Assembly (NCBI GenBank): GCA_017411945.1
Contig: JAFQPD010000040.1
Span: 1-9,638 of the forward strand
Direction: 5' to 3'
From: Mailhella sp.
GTDB lineage: Bacteria; Desulfobacterota; Desulfovibrionia; Desulfovibrionales; Desulfovibrionaceae
DNA: 9,638 bases
The notes beneath the pieces are model-generated. The model was given only the letters and a program-made list of their open reading frames with translations, was not told where the DNA came from and did no database searches. Position 1 is the stretch's first letter; every line of letters starts with the position of its first letter. Position numbers and translations under genes: made by a program. Shown here piece after piece: positions 1 through 6,508 of this stretch.

Positions 1-495
1 CACGCGCTGGCCTTCCATGGTCACCCAGGTGTTCGGCTTTTTGAGGTCGATGGGCTTTTCGTAGTCGAGGTCGTCGCAGGCAAAGGCGAAGGCTTCCATA
101 CTGCATCCCAGGCACTTCATACGCACAAGCTGGGTCTGCAGCGCACCGCCGCTGTTGCGGTTATATACTATCCATTCAAGATTCTTCACGATGCTGATAG
201 GATCGGTGGTGATCTCGCCTCTCTTCTGGAAGATGTGGGCGCCGTCAGCCTTGGGGCAGGGCGGGATCATGCGCTTGCCCTTGAAGATCCACCAGTTGGA
301 AGCCTGATACGGGCGGGTGCGTGTCTCGCCCTTGTTGCATTCTATGCTGTCCGGCTTGAAGGTGTAATATTCCTTGTCGCAGAGCAGGCATTCGAATTTT
401 GTGAGCGTGATGCCGCGTTCGTTGGCGGCCTCCGCAGGCTGGCAGGTAAGGAAAGGCACAAGGGCCAGGGCCGCGAGAAAGAATGTTTTCAGCAT
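1..495 (-). CDS. Exported cysteine-rich protein, C-terminus outside the window
   Basis: Third gene of the minus-strand operon; the window edge cuts it after 165 codons. The start is ATG at 495-493, preceded on its strand by AAGGAG at good spacing. Residues 1-24 form a Sec signal peptide (hydrophobic core FFLAALALVPFL, cleavage likely after PAEAA). The mature part has two CxxC knuckles, C36-L-L-C39 and C128-L-G-C131, plus C53, C80 and C140. This suggests a structural zinc or disulfide-stabilised fold. Neither CxxC is followed by His, so these are not c-type haem sites, and there is no thioredoxin WCGPC-type motif. C18 lies in the signal peptide but in a poor lipobox context (FLTC), so a lipoprotein is unlikely. 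I do not recognise the family. The start lies 18 bases after the stop of the DUF2207 gene, so the two are probably co-transcribed. Confidence 0.85.
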   Translation of the reverse strand, partial: MLKTFFLAALALVPFLTCQPAEAANERGITLTKFECLLCDKEYYTFKPDSIECNKGETRTRPYQASNWWIFKGKRMIPPCPKADGAHIFQKRGEITTDPISIVKNLEWIVYNRNSGGALQTQLVRMKCLGCSMEAFAFACDDLDYEKPIDLKKPNTWVTMEGQRV

Positions 496-513
496 GGTAT
501 GCTCCTTGAAGGG

Positions 514-2643
514 TCAAACGTCGCCGTTCATGCGGTGCTCGTATTCGGCAAAGGTGGCCATGGAGTTCGTGAAGCGCATTTCCTTGAACATGTCGGAGAA
601 CTGCGCGCCCCACGCCTCTTCCAGCCCGAGGGCCACGGCGTAGGGCAGTATGCGGTGGAACTCTTCGGGCGTTCTGTCCGGCGGGTTCTGGAAGTTCATG
701 CGCTGGGCTTCCGCCGCTCCAATGTACATGGCAAAGCCTTCGATGTCTGCAAGAATAGGCATGGCGCGCCTGGCGGGCTGCTTCATGATGGGCATGAAGG
801 CCAGCGGCATGAGCAGTATGCCGAACAAGGCAAGGTTGGCGAGGTTCGAGAAGTTCGAGAAGGCGAAGACGAGGCCGCCGCCAAAGAAGAACAGGATGAC
901 AAAAAGCAGAAGCTGCCACGGGCGCAGAAGGACGTCCAGAACGTTCTTCACCTTGAAGGTCAGCCAGCCGCCAAGTCCCAGCCACAGCAGGACGCGGAGC
1001 CAGCCCCAGCCCTCCATGATGTTCTGAAGCGGGAAGCCGAAGCCCGGTTCGAGGAGCACATCGTACAGCACGATGACAGGGAGCAGACAGGCGTAGAGCC
1101 CCAGCACGGCAAGGGTGGCCCTGCCCATTTCCTGCCACTTCATCCACAGGCGATGAGCGGAATCCGCGAGCTTGCGGCACAGGAAGCACACTATGCCCAC
1201 AGAGGCCGTGACCGCGAGGGTGACGTACATGTCGCCGCTGTACTTCGACCACAGCCACGCCTGCACGGCGAGCACGGCCCCGTAGCAGAGCATGAACATG
1301 AAGAGAACGAGGTCGGTACGCAGGTTCCACAGGCCGCGGTACAGGCGGGCGAGCTCCACATAGGCCGTTTCGCGCAGGCTGGCGATGAGCCAGGGGCGGT
1401 CGCCGCTCAGGGTGACACAGCGGCGCGGCTCTTCCTCGCCTTCTGTCCACCATGTTTCGAAAAGGCGATGATAGGTGAGCACTTCGGCATCGTCGAATCC
1501 CCTGCCCTCTTCCAGTGCTTCGAGCCAGCGGCGGCGCTGGCGCTGTGTCGTGCCTTCGGAAGGTATCTTCTCGGGAGCGGATGCGGGGATGGCTTCGTTA
1601 TAGGCCACGCTTGCCTGCGCTTCGAGTATGCGCTGGGCTTCGGCGTTCACCTTTTCAGCCGTAGCCTCAGGCGTATAGATAGTGTAGGGATCCTTGCGCG
1701 TGCCCGTGCCGGTGAGTTCCACCATCTTCTGCGCGGCAAGGTTCATGAGCAGGGCCGCAAAGCCGCGCGAAGGCAGGTAGGCCGCGTTGCGTATATAGGC
1801 CATAGCCGCCGGGGAAAGCGGCCGCCCGTCCGGGCCTTCGGGCGGGTAGAAAAGCGGGGCGGCAGGCTTGGGATGCGGATCGCGCCCGAAGACGAACCAG
1901 AGCCCTCCGCAGGCCGCAAGGAGCACCGCGAACAGCCCCCACATGGCGATGTTCACGGTGGAAACCATGGCTTCCGAGCCGTCGGAGGCCACCACGCCCT
2001 TGTTCCATTCCACTGCAACTTCGAAGCTCTCGCGTTCGCCAAGGGGCTCCATGGCCTTGAAGAGGGCCGCGCCGTCCTTGGCTATCCACGACTTCACCGG
2101 GCGATGGCCGCCGGTCTCGTGGCCGAGGCGGGCTTCCTGAAGGCTGACCTTCGCGCCTTCAGGCAGGGACACCGCGCAGGAGAGCATGACGCCGCTCGGC
2201 CCGCGCCCCCACACGTCCCATTCGATGCGGTCCACGTCGGACTTGAAGAGCACGCGGGAGCTGGTCTTGTAGGTGACGCTGTAGTCGTGGGTCTTGCGGG
2301 AAGCGTCGTCGGACGTGAGGCGGAGCCGGCTGGATACTTCGTCGTTCACGTTCGTCCTGACTATCTCAGGCTTCACGGCCTTGCCGTCCGCCTTGACGCT
2401 CACCACTTCCATGGGCGGTTCCTGCACGAAGGGGGAACGGCTGGAATAGGGGCGGTCGAGGAAGTCGAGCGGGCGTTCGAGCTTCGGGCCGAAGCCCTTC
2501 AGGGTCTCCACCACGGTCACTTCGCCGCTGGGAAGCACCTTGACGTACACGAAGCAGGAGGGAGCGTTTGCGGCAGCAGCCAGATGGGGCGAGCCGCAAA
2601 GCAGGCCGAGGAAGAGAAAAATGACAGAGAGAAGAACACGCAT
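514..2643 (-). CDS. DUF2207 (YciQ-like) multi-pass membrane protein
   Basis: A 709-residue protein with the layout of the DUF2207/YciQ-like family. A signal peptide (about 1-25) is followed by an extracytoplasmic beta-rich domain (about 28-215) and a first membrane helix (228-253). Next comes the family hallmark, GRDP at 253-256, then YPPEG and LSPAAMAYIRN near 266-286, leading into a cytoplasmic region. A second cluster of about six helices lies near 444-465, 472-490, 508-530, 547-564, 575-595 and 600-620. The C-terminal stretch with IEGFAMYIGAAEAQRM (634-649) and LPYAVALGLEEAW (666-678) is also typical. It is somewhat longer than the roughly 630 residues of E. coli YciQ. The start has a strong AGGAGG upstream on its strand. 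The family's role is not established. Being the only polytopic protein in the window, it is the best candidate to anchor or transmit signals for the surrounding exported proteins (inference). Confidence 0.93.
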   Translation of the reverse strand: MRVLLSVIFLFLGLLCGSPHLAAAANAPSCFVYVKVLPSGEVTVVETLKGFGPKLERPLDFLDRPYSSRSPFVQEPPMEVVSVKADGKAVKPEIVRTNVNDEVSSRLRLTSDDASRKTHDYSVTYKTSSRVLFKSDVDRIEWDVWGRGPSGVMLSCAVSLPEGAKVSLQEARLGHETGGHRPVKSWIAKDGAALFKAMEPLGERESFEVAVEWNKGVVASDGSEAMVSTVNIAMWGLFAVLLAACGGLWFVFGRDPHPKPAAPLFYPPEGPDGRPLSPAAMAYIRNAAYLPSRGFAALLMNLAAQKMVELTGTGTRKDPYTIYTPEATAEKVNAEAQRILEAQASVAYNEAIPASAPEKIPSEGTTQRQRRRWLEALEEGRGFDDAEVLTYHRLFETWWTEGEEEPRRCVTLSGDRPWLIASLRETAYVELARLYRGLWNLRTDLVLFMFMLCYGAVLAVQAWLWSKYSGDMYVTLAVTASVGIVCFLCRKLADSAHRLWMKWQEMGRATLAVLGLYACLLPVIVLYDVLLEPGFGFPLQNIMEGWGWLRVLLWLGLGGWLTFKVKNVLDVLLRPWQLLLFVILFFFGGGLVFAFSNFSNLANLALFGILLMPLAFMPIMKQPARRAMPILADIEGFAMYIGAAEAQRMNFQNPPDRTPEEFHRILPYAVALGLEEAWGAQFSDMFKEMRFTNSMATFAEYEHRMNGDV

Positions 2644-2685
2644 GAGACCTCCTCGTTTGCGAGCCGCCAGAGCATAGACCGTCTT

Positions 2686-3480
2686 TTAGATGTTCTTGAC
2701 TTCGCCCTTGTGGAACTGACGGTATGAGTTGACCACGTTATCAAGTATGAGGCGCATGTCTGTTTCGTGCCTGCCGAAATTCAGGCAGGAGTAGTCCTCG
2801 AGCAGTATCCAGCCGATATTCATGCGGTCGCCTTCTGGCAGAGCGAGTTCGGCGGAGAATTCAAGATATCCGCTCTCCGAAACGGCATAACTGCCGTAGC
2901 AGAGCTTCACACCTGCGGGCAGGATGTTTCTCCCCATGTCTGTCACCAGCGGACAGTCGGTGGAGGGGCGGAAAGGCGTATCGCGGTCGAGGATGAACTT
3001 GACAGGACCGGCAGGAAAGACCCGATAGAGCTGGCGTTTGATGAAGCCCTCATCGCCTATGTAGTTTTTGGTCTCTCTGGTGAGCGGGTCGGCGGTAACG
3101 AAGTTGGCGCATATGAACTTGCTTTCCACCTTCTCGACGGAGGTGTCTTCCTGACTGTGGAGCGCAGCCACGACCTCGTACCACGAGAGCCCGTCTTCCC
3201 CCTTCACGGGAGCTTTCTTCGCGAAGAAGACATCGCCCCGCTGGGCCACGCGATCGATCTCGAAGGCCGTACCTGCGCCGCTGCGGATGCGCACGTTGCT
3301 TCCTTTGACGTTCAGGCGCACGAGCCCGGACATCTCGGCCGCCATCTTGGCATGATAGGCCTCGCCTGCAGCGGCATCGAAATAGCGTTCGGCTGTTGAA
3401 GAAGTTTCGGCGGCAGCAGAACAATGTGCGCTGGAAAGCAGGCCGAGACATAGGAAAACGATGGAAAAGATAACGCGCAT
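2686..3480 (-). CDS. Exported SH3b-like (SH3_3-type) domain protein
   Basis: First gene of the minus operon, 264 residues. Residues 1-24 are a signal peptide with likely cleavage after SAAA. The core at about 54-130 reads like a bacterial SH3 domain: a strand with LNVKGSNVRIRSGAGTAFE (the 'NVRSGPG' signature in the form NVRIRSGAG), then VAQRGD and SWYEVV. A second, more degenerate SH3-like segment covers about 163-232 (TPFRPSTDCPLV, ILPAGVKL, then NIGWILLED, matching the closing GW strand). Such domains usually bind cell-wall peptides or mediate protein contacts in the periplasm. Four cysteines remain in the mature part (C124, C176, C194, C232), possibly as disulfides. GGGAGG at good spacing supports the ATG at 3480-3478. 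The signal peptide closely resembles that of the next gene. The domain call is good; the ligand is unknown. Confidence 0.88.
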   Translation of the reverse strand: MRVIFSIVFLCLGLLSSAHCSAAAETSSTAERYFDAAAGEAYHAKMAAEMSGLVRLNVKGSNVRIRSGAGTAFEIDRVAQRGDVFFAKKAPVKGEDGLSWYEVVAALHSQEDTSVEKVESKFICANFVTADPLTRETKNYIGDEGFIKRQLYRVFPAGPVKFILDRDTPFRPSTDCPLVTDMGRNILPAGVKLCYGSYAVSESGYLEFSAELALPEGDRMNIGWILLEDYSCLNFGRHETDMRLILDNVVNSYRQFHKGEVKNI

Positions 3481-3500
3481 GTGGCCTCCCTGTTCCTTGC

Positions 3501-3529
3501 ATCATGGCACGCCTGAAAGGTGTAAACAA
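3501..3529 (-). promoter_or_regulatory. Candidate promoter of the minus-strand operon
   Basis: Read on the minus strand, TTGTTT (3529-3524) is followed after exactly 17 bases by CATGAT (3506-3501). TGC directly precedes the -10, giving an extended -10 of the TGn type. The -10 matches the sigma-70 consensus at 4 of 6 bases and the -35 at 3 of 6. Transcription would start near 3494, giving a short leader that holds the Shine-Dalgarno GGGAGG of the SH3b gene. The weak -35 abuts the left dyad site, as expected for an activator-dependent promoter. Confidence 0.45.
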
Positions 3530-3545
3530 TTACCCGCAGGGTGAA
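3529..3545. promoter_or_regulatory. Operator-like dyad, left copy
   Basis: The sequence is ATTACCC-GCA-GGGTGAA, an imperfect palindrome of two 7-base arms around a 3-base centre (3537). Both arms are identical to those of the site at 3588-3604 when that copy is read on the other strand; only the central three bases differ. It overlaps the outer base of the predicted -35 of the minus promoter and is centred near -43 from the predicted start. That position suits a class II type activator or a -35 repressor. I cannot name the regulator. Confidence 0.55.
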
Positions 3546-3587
3546 ATTGCGCTTCCTGAACGAAAAAAATCCCTGTTTCGCGGCATT

Positions 3588-3604
3588 TTCACCCCTGGGG
3601 TAAT
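3588..3604. promoter_or_regulatory. Operator-like dyad, right copy
   Basis: The sequence is TTCACCC-CTG-GGGTAAT, centred at 3596. Its reverse complement has the same two 7-base arms as the dyad at 3529-3545, 59 bp away centre to centre. Its GGGTAAT arm points to the plus operon just as the other copy's GGGTAAT arm points to the minus operon. One protein could therefore control both operons in the same geometry (inference). Confidence 0.55.
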
Positions 3605-3632
3605 AGTATGGAGAAGCGTTGTGGCGTAAAAA
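3604..3632 (+). promoter_or_regulatory. Weak candidate promoter of the plus-strand operon
   Basis: At the mirror-image position to the minus promoter lie TAGTAT (3604-3609) and, after 17 bases, TAAAAA (3627-3632). The match to consensus is poor (2 of 6 at -35, 4 of 6 at -10), so the case rests mainly on the symmetric distance to the right dyad. TAAGAT at 3638-3643 is an alternative -10, with no good -35 at the right spacing. The leader to the ATG at 3684 would be about 45 bases. Confidence 0.25.
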
Positions 3633-3683
3633 AGAGCTAAGATCGCCGCACGGCAGACCGCCCCTGCAAGCAAGGAGGCCCGC

Positions 3684-4241
3684 ATGAAAAAACTGTTCCT
3701 TCTGTTTTCCGCCGTTTTTCTGGCGTTCTTTGCCGCGCCCTGCCTTGCCGAAGTGTCGGCAGTTCCTGCCCTCGTTTCCGATGCCGACCCTGCCGGGACT
3801 AATCTGCGCGCCGCTCCTTCGGGCAAGGTGCTGGGCGTGCTTCCGTTCAGTACAGGCCCGCGCATCGTGCGGGTGCTGGAATCGAAAAAGGGCTGGTTCC
3901 GCGTACAGCCCTTCCCCGTTGAGGAATACGAGATAGAAAACGCGTCCACCGTGCCCGCCGGGGGCTGGATGCACGGTTCCGTGCTGGCCCTATGCGCCTG
4001 TGCCTCCGAAGACGGCGACCCGTGGCTCTATGTTGCGCCGAGCTGGAATGCCGATTCCGACATCAAGGTTCCAGAGGATACGCCTCTGCGCCCGCTCGAA
4101 CGAAAGGGCGAATGGCTGAAGGTTCGTACCTCGCAGAACGGAAAATCTGTCGACCGCTGGGTGAACGAACAGCAGGTGACGCCCAGCCCGAACGATCTGC
4201 TTGAATGTCAGGCCCGCATTGTGAAGGATTGGAAGAAGTAG
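3684..4241 (+). CDS. Exported protein with two SH3b-like domains
   Basis: First gene of the plus operon, 185 residues. Residues 1-22 are a clear signal peptide (MKKLFLLFSAVFLAFFAAP, cleavage after CLA). The first SH3b domain covers about 38-104: TNLRAAPSGKVLGVLP is the usual N-x-R-x-x-P start of SH3_3 domains, then GWFRVQ, and GGWMHGSVLAL as the closing strand. A second SH3-like unit covers about 113-167 (PWLYVAPSW, TPLRPLERKGEWLKV, RWVNEQQV). Domains of this kind typically bind cell-wall peptides or other proteins outside the cytoplasm. AAGGAGG (3672-3678) sits 5 bases before the ATG. It faces the SH3b gene of the opposite operon across the promoter region, so each operon begins with an SH3b protein. 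The exact ligand cannot be read from the sequence. Confidence 0.88.
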   Translation: MKKLFLLFSAVFLAFFAAPCLAEVSAVPALVSDADPAGTNLRAAPSGKVLGVLPFSTGPRIVRVLESKKGWFRVQPFPVEEYEIENASTVPAGGWMHGSVLALCACASEDGDPWLYVAPSWNADSDIKVPEDTPLRPLERKGEWLKVRTSQNGKSVDRWVNEQQVTPSPNDLLECQARIVKDWKK

Positions 4242-4254
4242 TAGGAGGGAAGCT

Positions 4255-5568
4255 ATGAACGTATGCCGCGCTTTATGGACCGGGCTTCTCGGCCTGCTGC
4301 TGCCCCTGTTTTCTGCAAGCCCTGCCCCTGCCGCTCCCGTGCCGGACCTGCCGAAGAACGGCGTGGTGCGCTATTTCCACTACTGGGCCGAATACGGCGA
4401 GAAGACCGAACGCCCCGGCGGGCTGGAGCGCGTGCGCTTCGAGCTTCAGCGGAACAGGATATACTTTTCGCAGGGCCGCCCCCGGCCCGACACCTTCAGC
4501 ACGCAGACCGACGGCTCTCTGAACCGCGAGATGGCGCCCGTCCTTGCCGGCCTCGACCTTGCGGACTGGCCCGGACAGATGGACGATTCCAAGCTCTACG
4601 GCCTTTCCGACAGAGAAAAGGCGCGCCTCTGCCGCTGGCATTTCAGCGCGGTGTTTGAACCTGAAAAGCCGGACGCCCTGCCGCTGAAAGTCTCTTTCTC
4701 CGGCGCGGACGACGGCACCAGCCCTAAGCGCCTTGCCGCCGAACAGGCCATCCGCGATTTCTTCGGCCCTAAGGTGGACGCGCTCAAGGCCGCCACCCCG
4801 CGCAAGCTGACCGGCCTGCTCTGGCTGGAGCACGGCATTTCCTACGACTTCGACGTGGAAGACGGCATAACTACCCTCGCCCGCCGCAAGGACGGCAGGC
4901 GCATGAGCCGTGCCCTGTACCCCGGCTTTTCCGACGAGCTGGCCGAACTCGTCCGCGCCTCCGGGCTGGAGAAGCATCACGGCTTTCTGGAACGTACCGA
5001 TGACGGCAAGCGTCAACTCAGCCTGTACGTCACCTACGATACCAGACAGCGCATAGAGATCATCGGCCACAGCGGCACAGGCGGCGCGCCTGAAGGCTTC
5101 CGCGAAGCCTTGGCTCCTCTGCTCAAGGCCATGGACGACGTGATGGACGCCCCTGCCGGCAAGGCCCTGCCGCCCACGAATCTCGCCGCGCTGTCCTTCC
5201 GTGTGTCCGGCATGGTCCTCGGCGAAGATGTGCGCCTTTACGAACGCATGGACAAGGGCGGCCCGGTGCTGGTGCTGAGCCGCGTTGTGGGCTACAGCCC
5301 CGACAGCAGGAAGGAAGCCGTGCTCGATGCCGCCCAGCTCGCCGAACTGGAAGCGCTTCTGGAAAAGAACGGCGTGCGCTCGTGGGACGGCTTCAAGGGC
5401 AGGCCGCGCATGGACGTGCTGGACGGCGAAGGATTCAGCCTTTCTCTTGCGTTCCGTGATGGAACGCAGATAACGGCGAGCGGTGAGAACAAGTTCCCCG
5501 CGGACTACCGCAGTTTTCGTCATGACCTCAGGCTCTTTGCCGACAATATCCTCGGCTCTCGGGAGTGA
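4255..5568 (+). CDS. Exported protein of three W/GF-type repeat modules, function unknown
   Basis: A 437-residue protein with a signal peptide at about 1-27 (cleavage near SPAPAA). The mature part looks like three diverged copies of one alpha/beta module: about 36-178, 185-297 and 309-433. Each starts with a beta-strand (GVVRYFHYW, GLLWLEHGISYDF, AALSFRVSGM) and has a helix ending in a hydrophobic loop (LAGLDLADWPG, LVRASGLEKHHGF, LEKNGVRSWDGF). It then continues with a paired-strand segment of the type F-S-L-S-L-A-F-R-D-G and ends in an amphipathic helix. The third copy is closest to the general pattern I associate with uncharacterised exported proteins of gut bacteria (WDGF, VLDGEGFSLSLAFRDG, ASGENKFP). 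No catalytic motif is visible. AGGAGG at 4243-4248 supports the start. The gene lies 13 bases after the SH3b gene and 2 bases before the next, so it is firmly inside the operon. Confidence 0.87.
   Translation: MNVCRALWTGLLGLLLPLFSASPAPAAPVPDLPKNGVVRYFHYWAEYGEKTERPGGLERVRFELQRNRIYFSQGRPRPDTFSTQTDGSLNREMAPVLAGLDLADWPGQMDDSKLYGLSDREKARLCRWHFSAVFEPEKPDALPLKVSFSGADDGTSPKRLAAEQAIRDFFGPKVDALKAATPRKLTGLLWLEHGISYDFDVEDGITTLARRKDGRRMSRALYPGFSDELAELVRASGLEKHHGFLERTDDGKRQLSLYVTYDTRQRIEIIGHSGTGGAPEGFREALAPLLKAMDDVMDAPAGKALPPTNLAALSFRVSGMVLGEDVRLYERMDKGGPVLVLSRVVGYSPDSRKEAVLDAAQLAELEALLEKNGVRSWDGFKGRPRMDVLDGEGFSLSLAFRDGTQITASGENKFPADYRSFRHDLRLFADNILGSRE
5561..5565 (+). promoter_or_regulatory. Ribosome binding site that fixes the start at 5571
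   Basis: GGGAG lies 5 bases before the ATG at 5571, inside the end of the preceding gene. An in-frame GTG at 5565 overlaps this site and would have no Shine-Dalgarno of its own, so the ATG is preferred. The stop of the upstream gene (5566-5568) falls between the site and the start, which points to translational coupling. Confidence 0.6.
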
Positions 5569-5570
5569 CC

Positions 5571-6500
5571 ATGAACAAGATACTGCTTTCCTGTCTGCTG
5601 TCCCTTCTGATGTTCACAGTTCCCGCCTCTGCTCAGGAATCTGCCGCGTCCTTCGACATGAGCAAGGTCTCCCGCTTCGGCTTCGGCAATATCCTTCTCG
5701 GCGGCTGGACTCCGCAGGATGGCTGGGTAAGTGCCGAACAGCTCCAGAACGGCGGGCGTTTCCAGCCTCTGCATGTCTGGGGCGGCGAGGAGTGCCGCGT
5801 TTTCGGACTGAACAGCCTGAAAGGCGAGGGCGTCATCTGCGCCATTCGCAGTGAGCACCCGGGAGAATTCACCTGTTCACAGGACAGCGTGCCCCGCTTC
5901 GACGTGCAAACCCCTTCCGGCGTTATCGAGGAGCCTTCCGGCCTGCTCACCATCCTCTGCCCGTGGGATGTCCAGCCCCGCAAGGCCGCAGTCATGAAGC
6001 CCGGCAACGCCACCTATCAGGGCATCGTGAAAAAGTTCCTCGCCGCGCAGGGGCTGAATGCAGAAACTCCGAAACTCGCTCAGCTCTTCAAGATAGACCT
6101 CGAAGGCGACGGCGTGGACGAAGTGCTCATCTGCGCCCAGAACATCGCGGTCAAGGGAGAAGCCTGTTTCGAGGCCGACAAGCCCCTCTTCACGGGCACG
6201 GGCCTGCCGGAAGAGGCACGGCCGGGAGCCTATTCTCTGCTCCTGCTCCGCAGGATAGTGGCCGGGAAGGTGGTAGAACTCCCTCTGCACATGTTTGCTT
6301 CGCCCAAGGGCTCTACCCCGGTGGACGATAACTGGACGCCGCCTGTCGTCGCCAGGGCCTGCCAGTTTTCCGACCTGAACGGCGACGGCGTGCTTGAAAT
6401 CGTCGCGGCCACGGCCCATTACGAAGGCTATGCGTACCACGTCTTTGAGGTGAAAGGCGGCAAGGTGCGTGAAGTCCTGACCCAGAGCATAGGGAACTAG
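5571..6500 (+). CDS. Exported protein with two FG-GAP/EF-hand-like calcium loops
   Basis: A 309-residue protein starting at ATG 5571. Residues 1-21 are a signal peptide ending in PASA|Q. The N-terminal half (about 25-135) has no recognised fold; it holds four cysteines (C75, C90, C102, C130) that could form two disulfides. The C-terminal half has two calcium-type loops of the D-x-[DN/E]-G-D-G-x-x-E kind. One is D176-L-E-G-D-G-V-D-E in FKIDLEGDGVDEVLICA, the other D268-L-N-G-D-G-V-L-E in FSDLNGDGVLEIVAA. Both sit between beta-strands, as in FG-GAP/VCBS beta-propeller repeats. Two repeats are too few for a full propeller, so it may be a smaller domain or assemble with others. The gene starts 2 bases after the preceding stop. 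A calcium-dependent binding role is an inference from the loops only. Confidence 0.85.
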   Translation: MNKILLSCLLSLLMFTVPASAQESAASFDMSKVSRFGFGNILLGGWTPQDGWVSAEQLQNGGRFQPLHVWGGEECRVFGLNSLKGEGVICAIRSEHPGEFTCSQDSVPRFDVQTPSGVIEEPSGLLTILCPWDVQPRKAAVMKPGNATYQGIVKKFLAAQGLNAETPKLAQLFKIDLEGDGVDEVLICAQNIAVKGEACFEADKPLFTGTGLPEEARPGAYSLLLLRRIVAGKVVELPLHMFASPKGSTPVDDNWTPPVVARACQFSDLNGDGVLEIVAATAHYEGYAYHVFEVKGGKVREVLTQSIGN

Positions 6501-6508
6501 GAGAAGGC

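Larger units (their letters stand above)
3529..3604. repeat. Inverted repeat spanning the divergent promoter region
   Basis: Bases 3529-3548 and the reverse complement of 3585-3604 agree at 16 of 20 positions, with three of the four mismatches in the dyad centre. The 36 bases between these two arms contain an A7 run at 3563-3569, whose centre (3566) is almost exactly midway between the two dyad centres (3566.5). A7 runs bend DNA, so looping between two bound regulators is possible. In single-stranded form the arms could also pair as a long hairpin, but no U-tract follows, so it is not a terminator. Confidence 0.6.

Noticed and set aside
235..2727. An 830-codon open frame on the plus strand, antisense to the DUF2207 gene
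   Set aside because: It has no signal peptide or recognisable domain, is rich in His/Arg/Gly as expected for an antisense frame of GC-rich coding DNA, and covers a gene with clear family hallmarks.
3412..3423. Lipoprotein signal in the 264-residue SH3b protein (C20)
   Set aside because: The residues before C20 are SAH, which do not fit a lipobox; a signal peptidase I site follows directly.
3505..3519. Possible sigma-54 promoter (TGGCACG at 3505-3511)
   Set aside because: The -24-like half is perfect, but the -12 position reads AAAG and not TTGC; the invariant GC is missing.
3529..3604. Long hairpin read as a rho-independent terminator
   Set aside because: It lies between divergent starts, has a 36-base loop and no T-run after it. 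It is better explained as paired operators.
4273..5523. A 416-codon minus-strand open frame across the three-module gene
   Set aside because: The plus-strand gene has a signal peptide, a strong ribosome binding site and repeats. The antisense product shows none of these.
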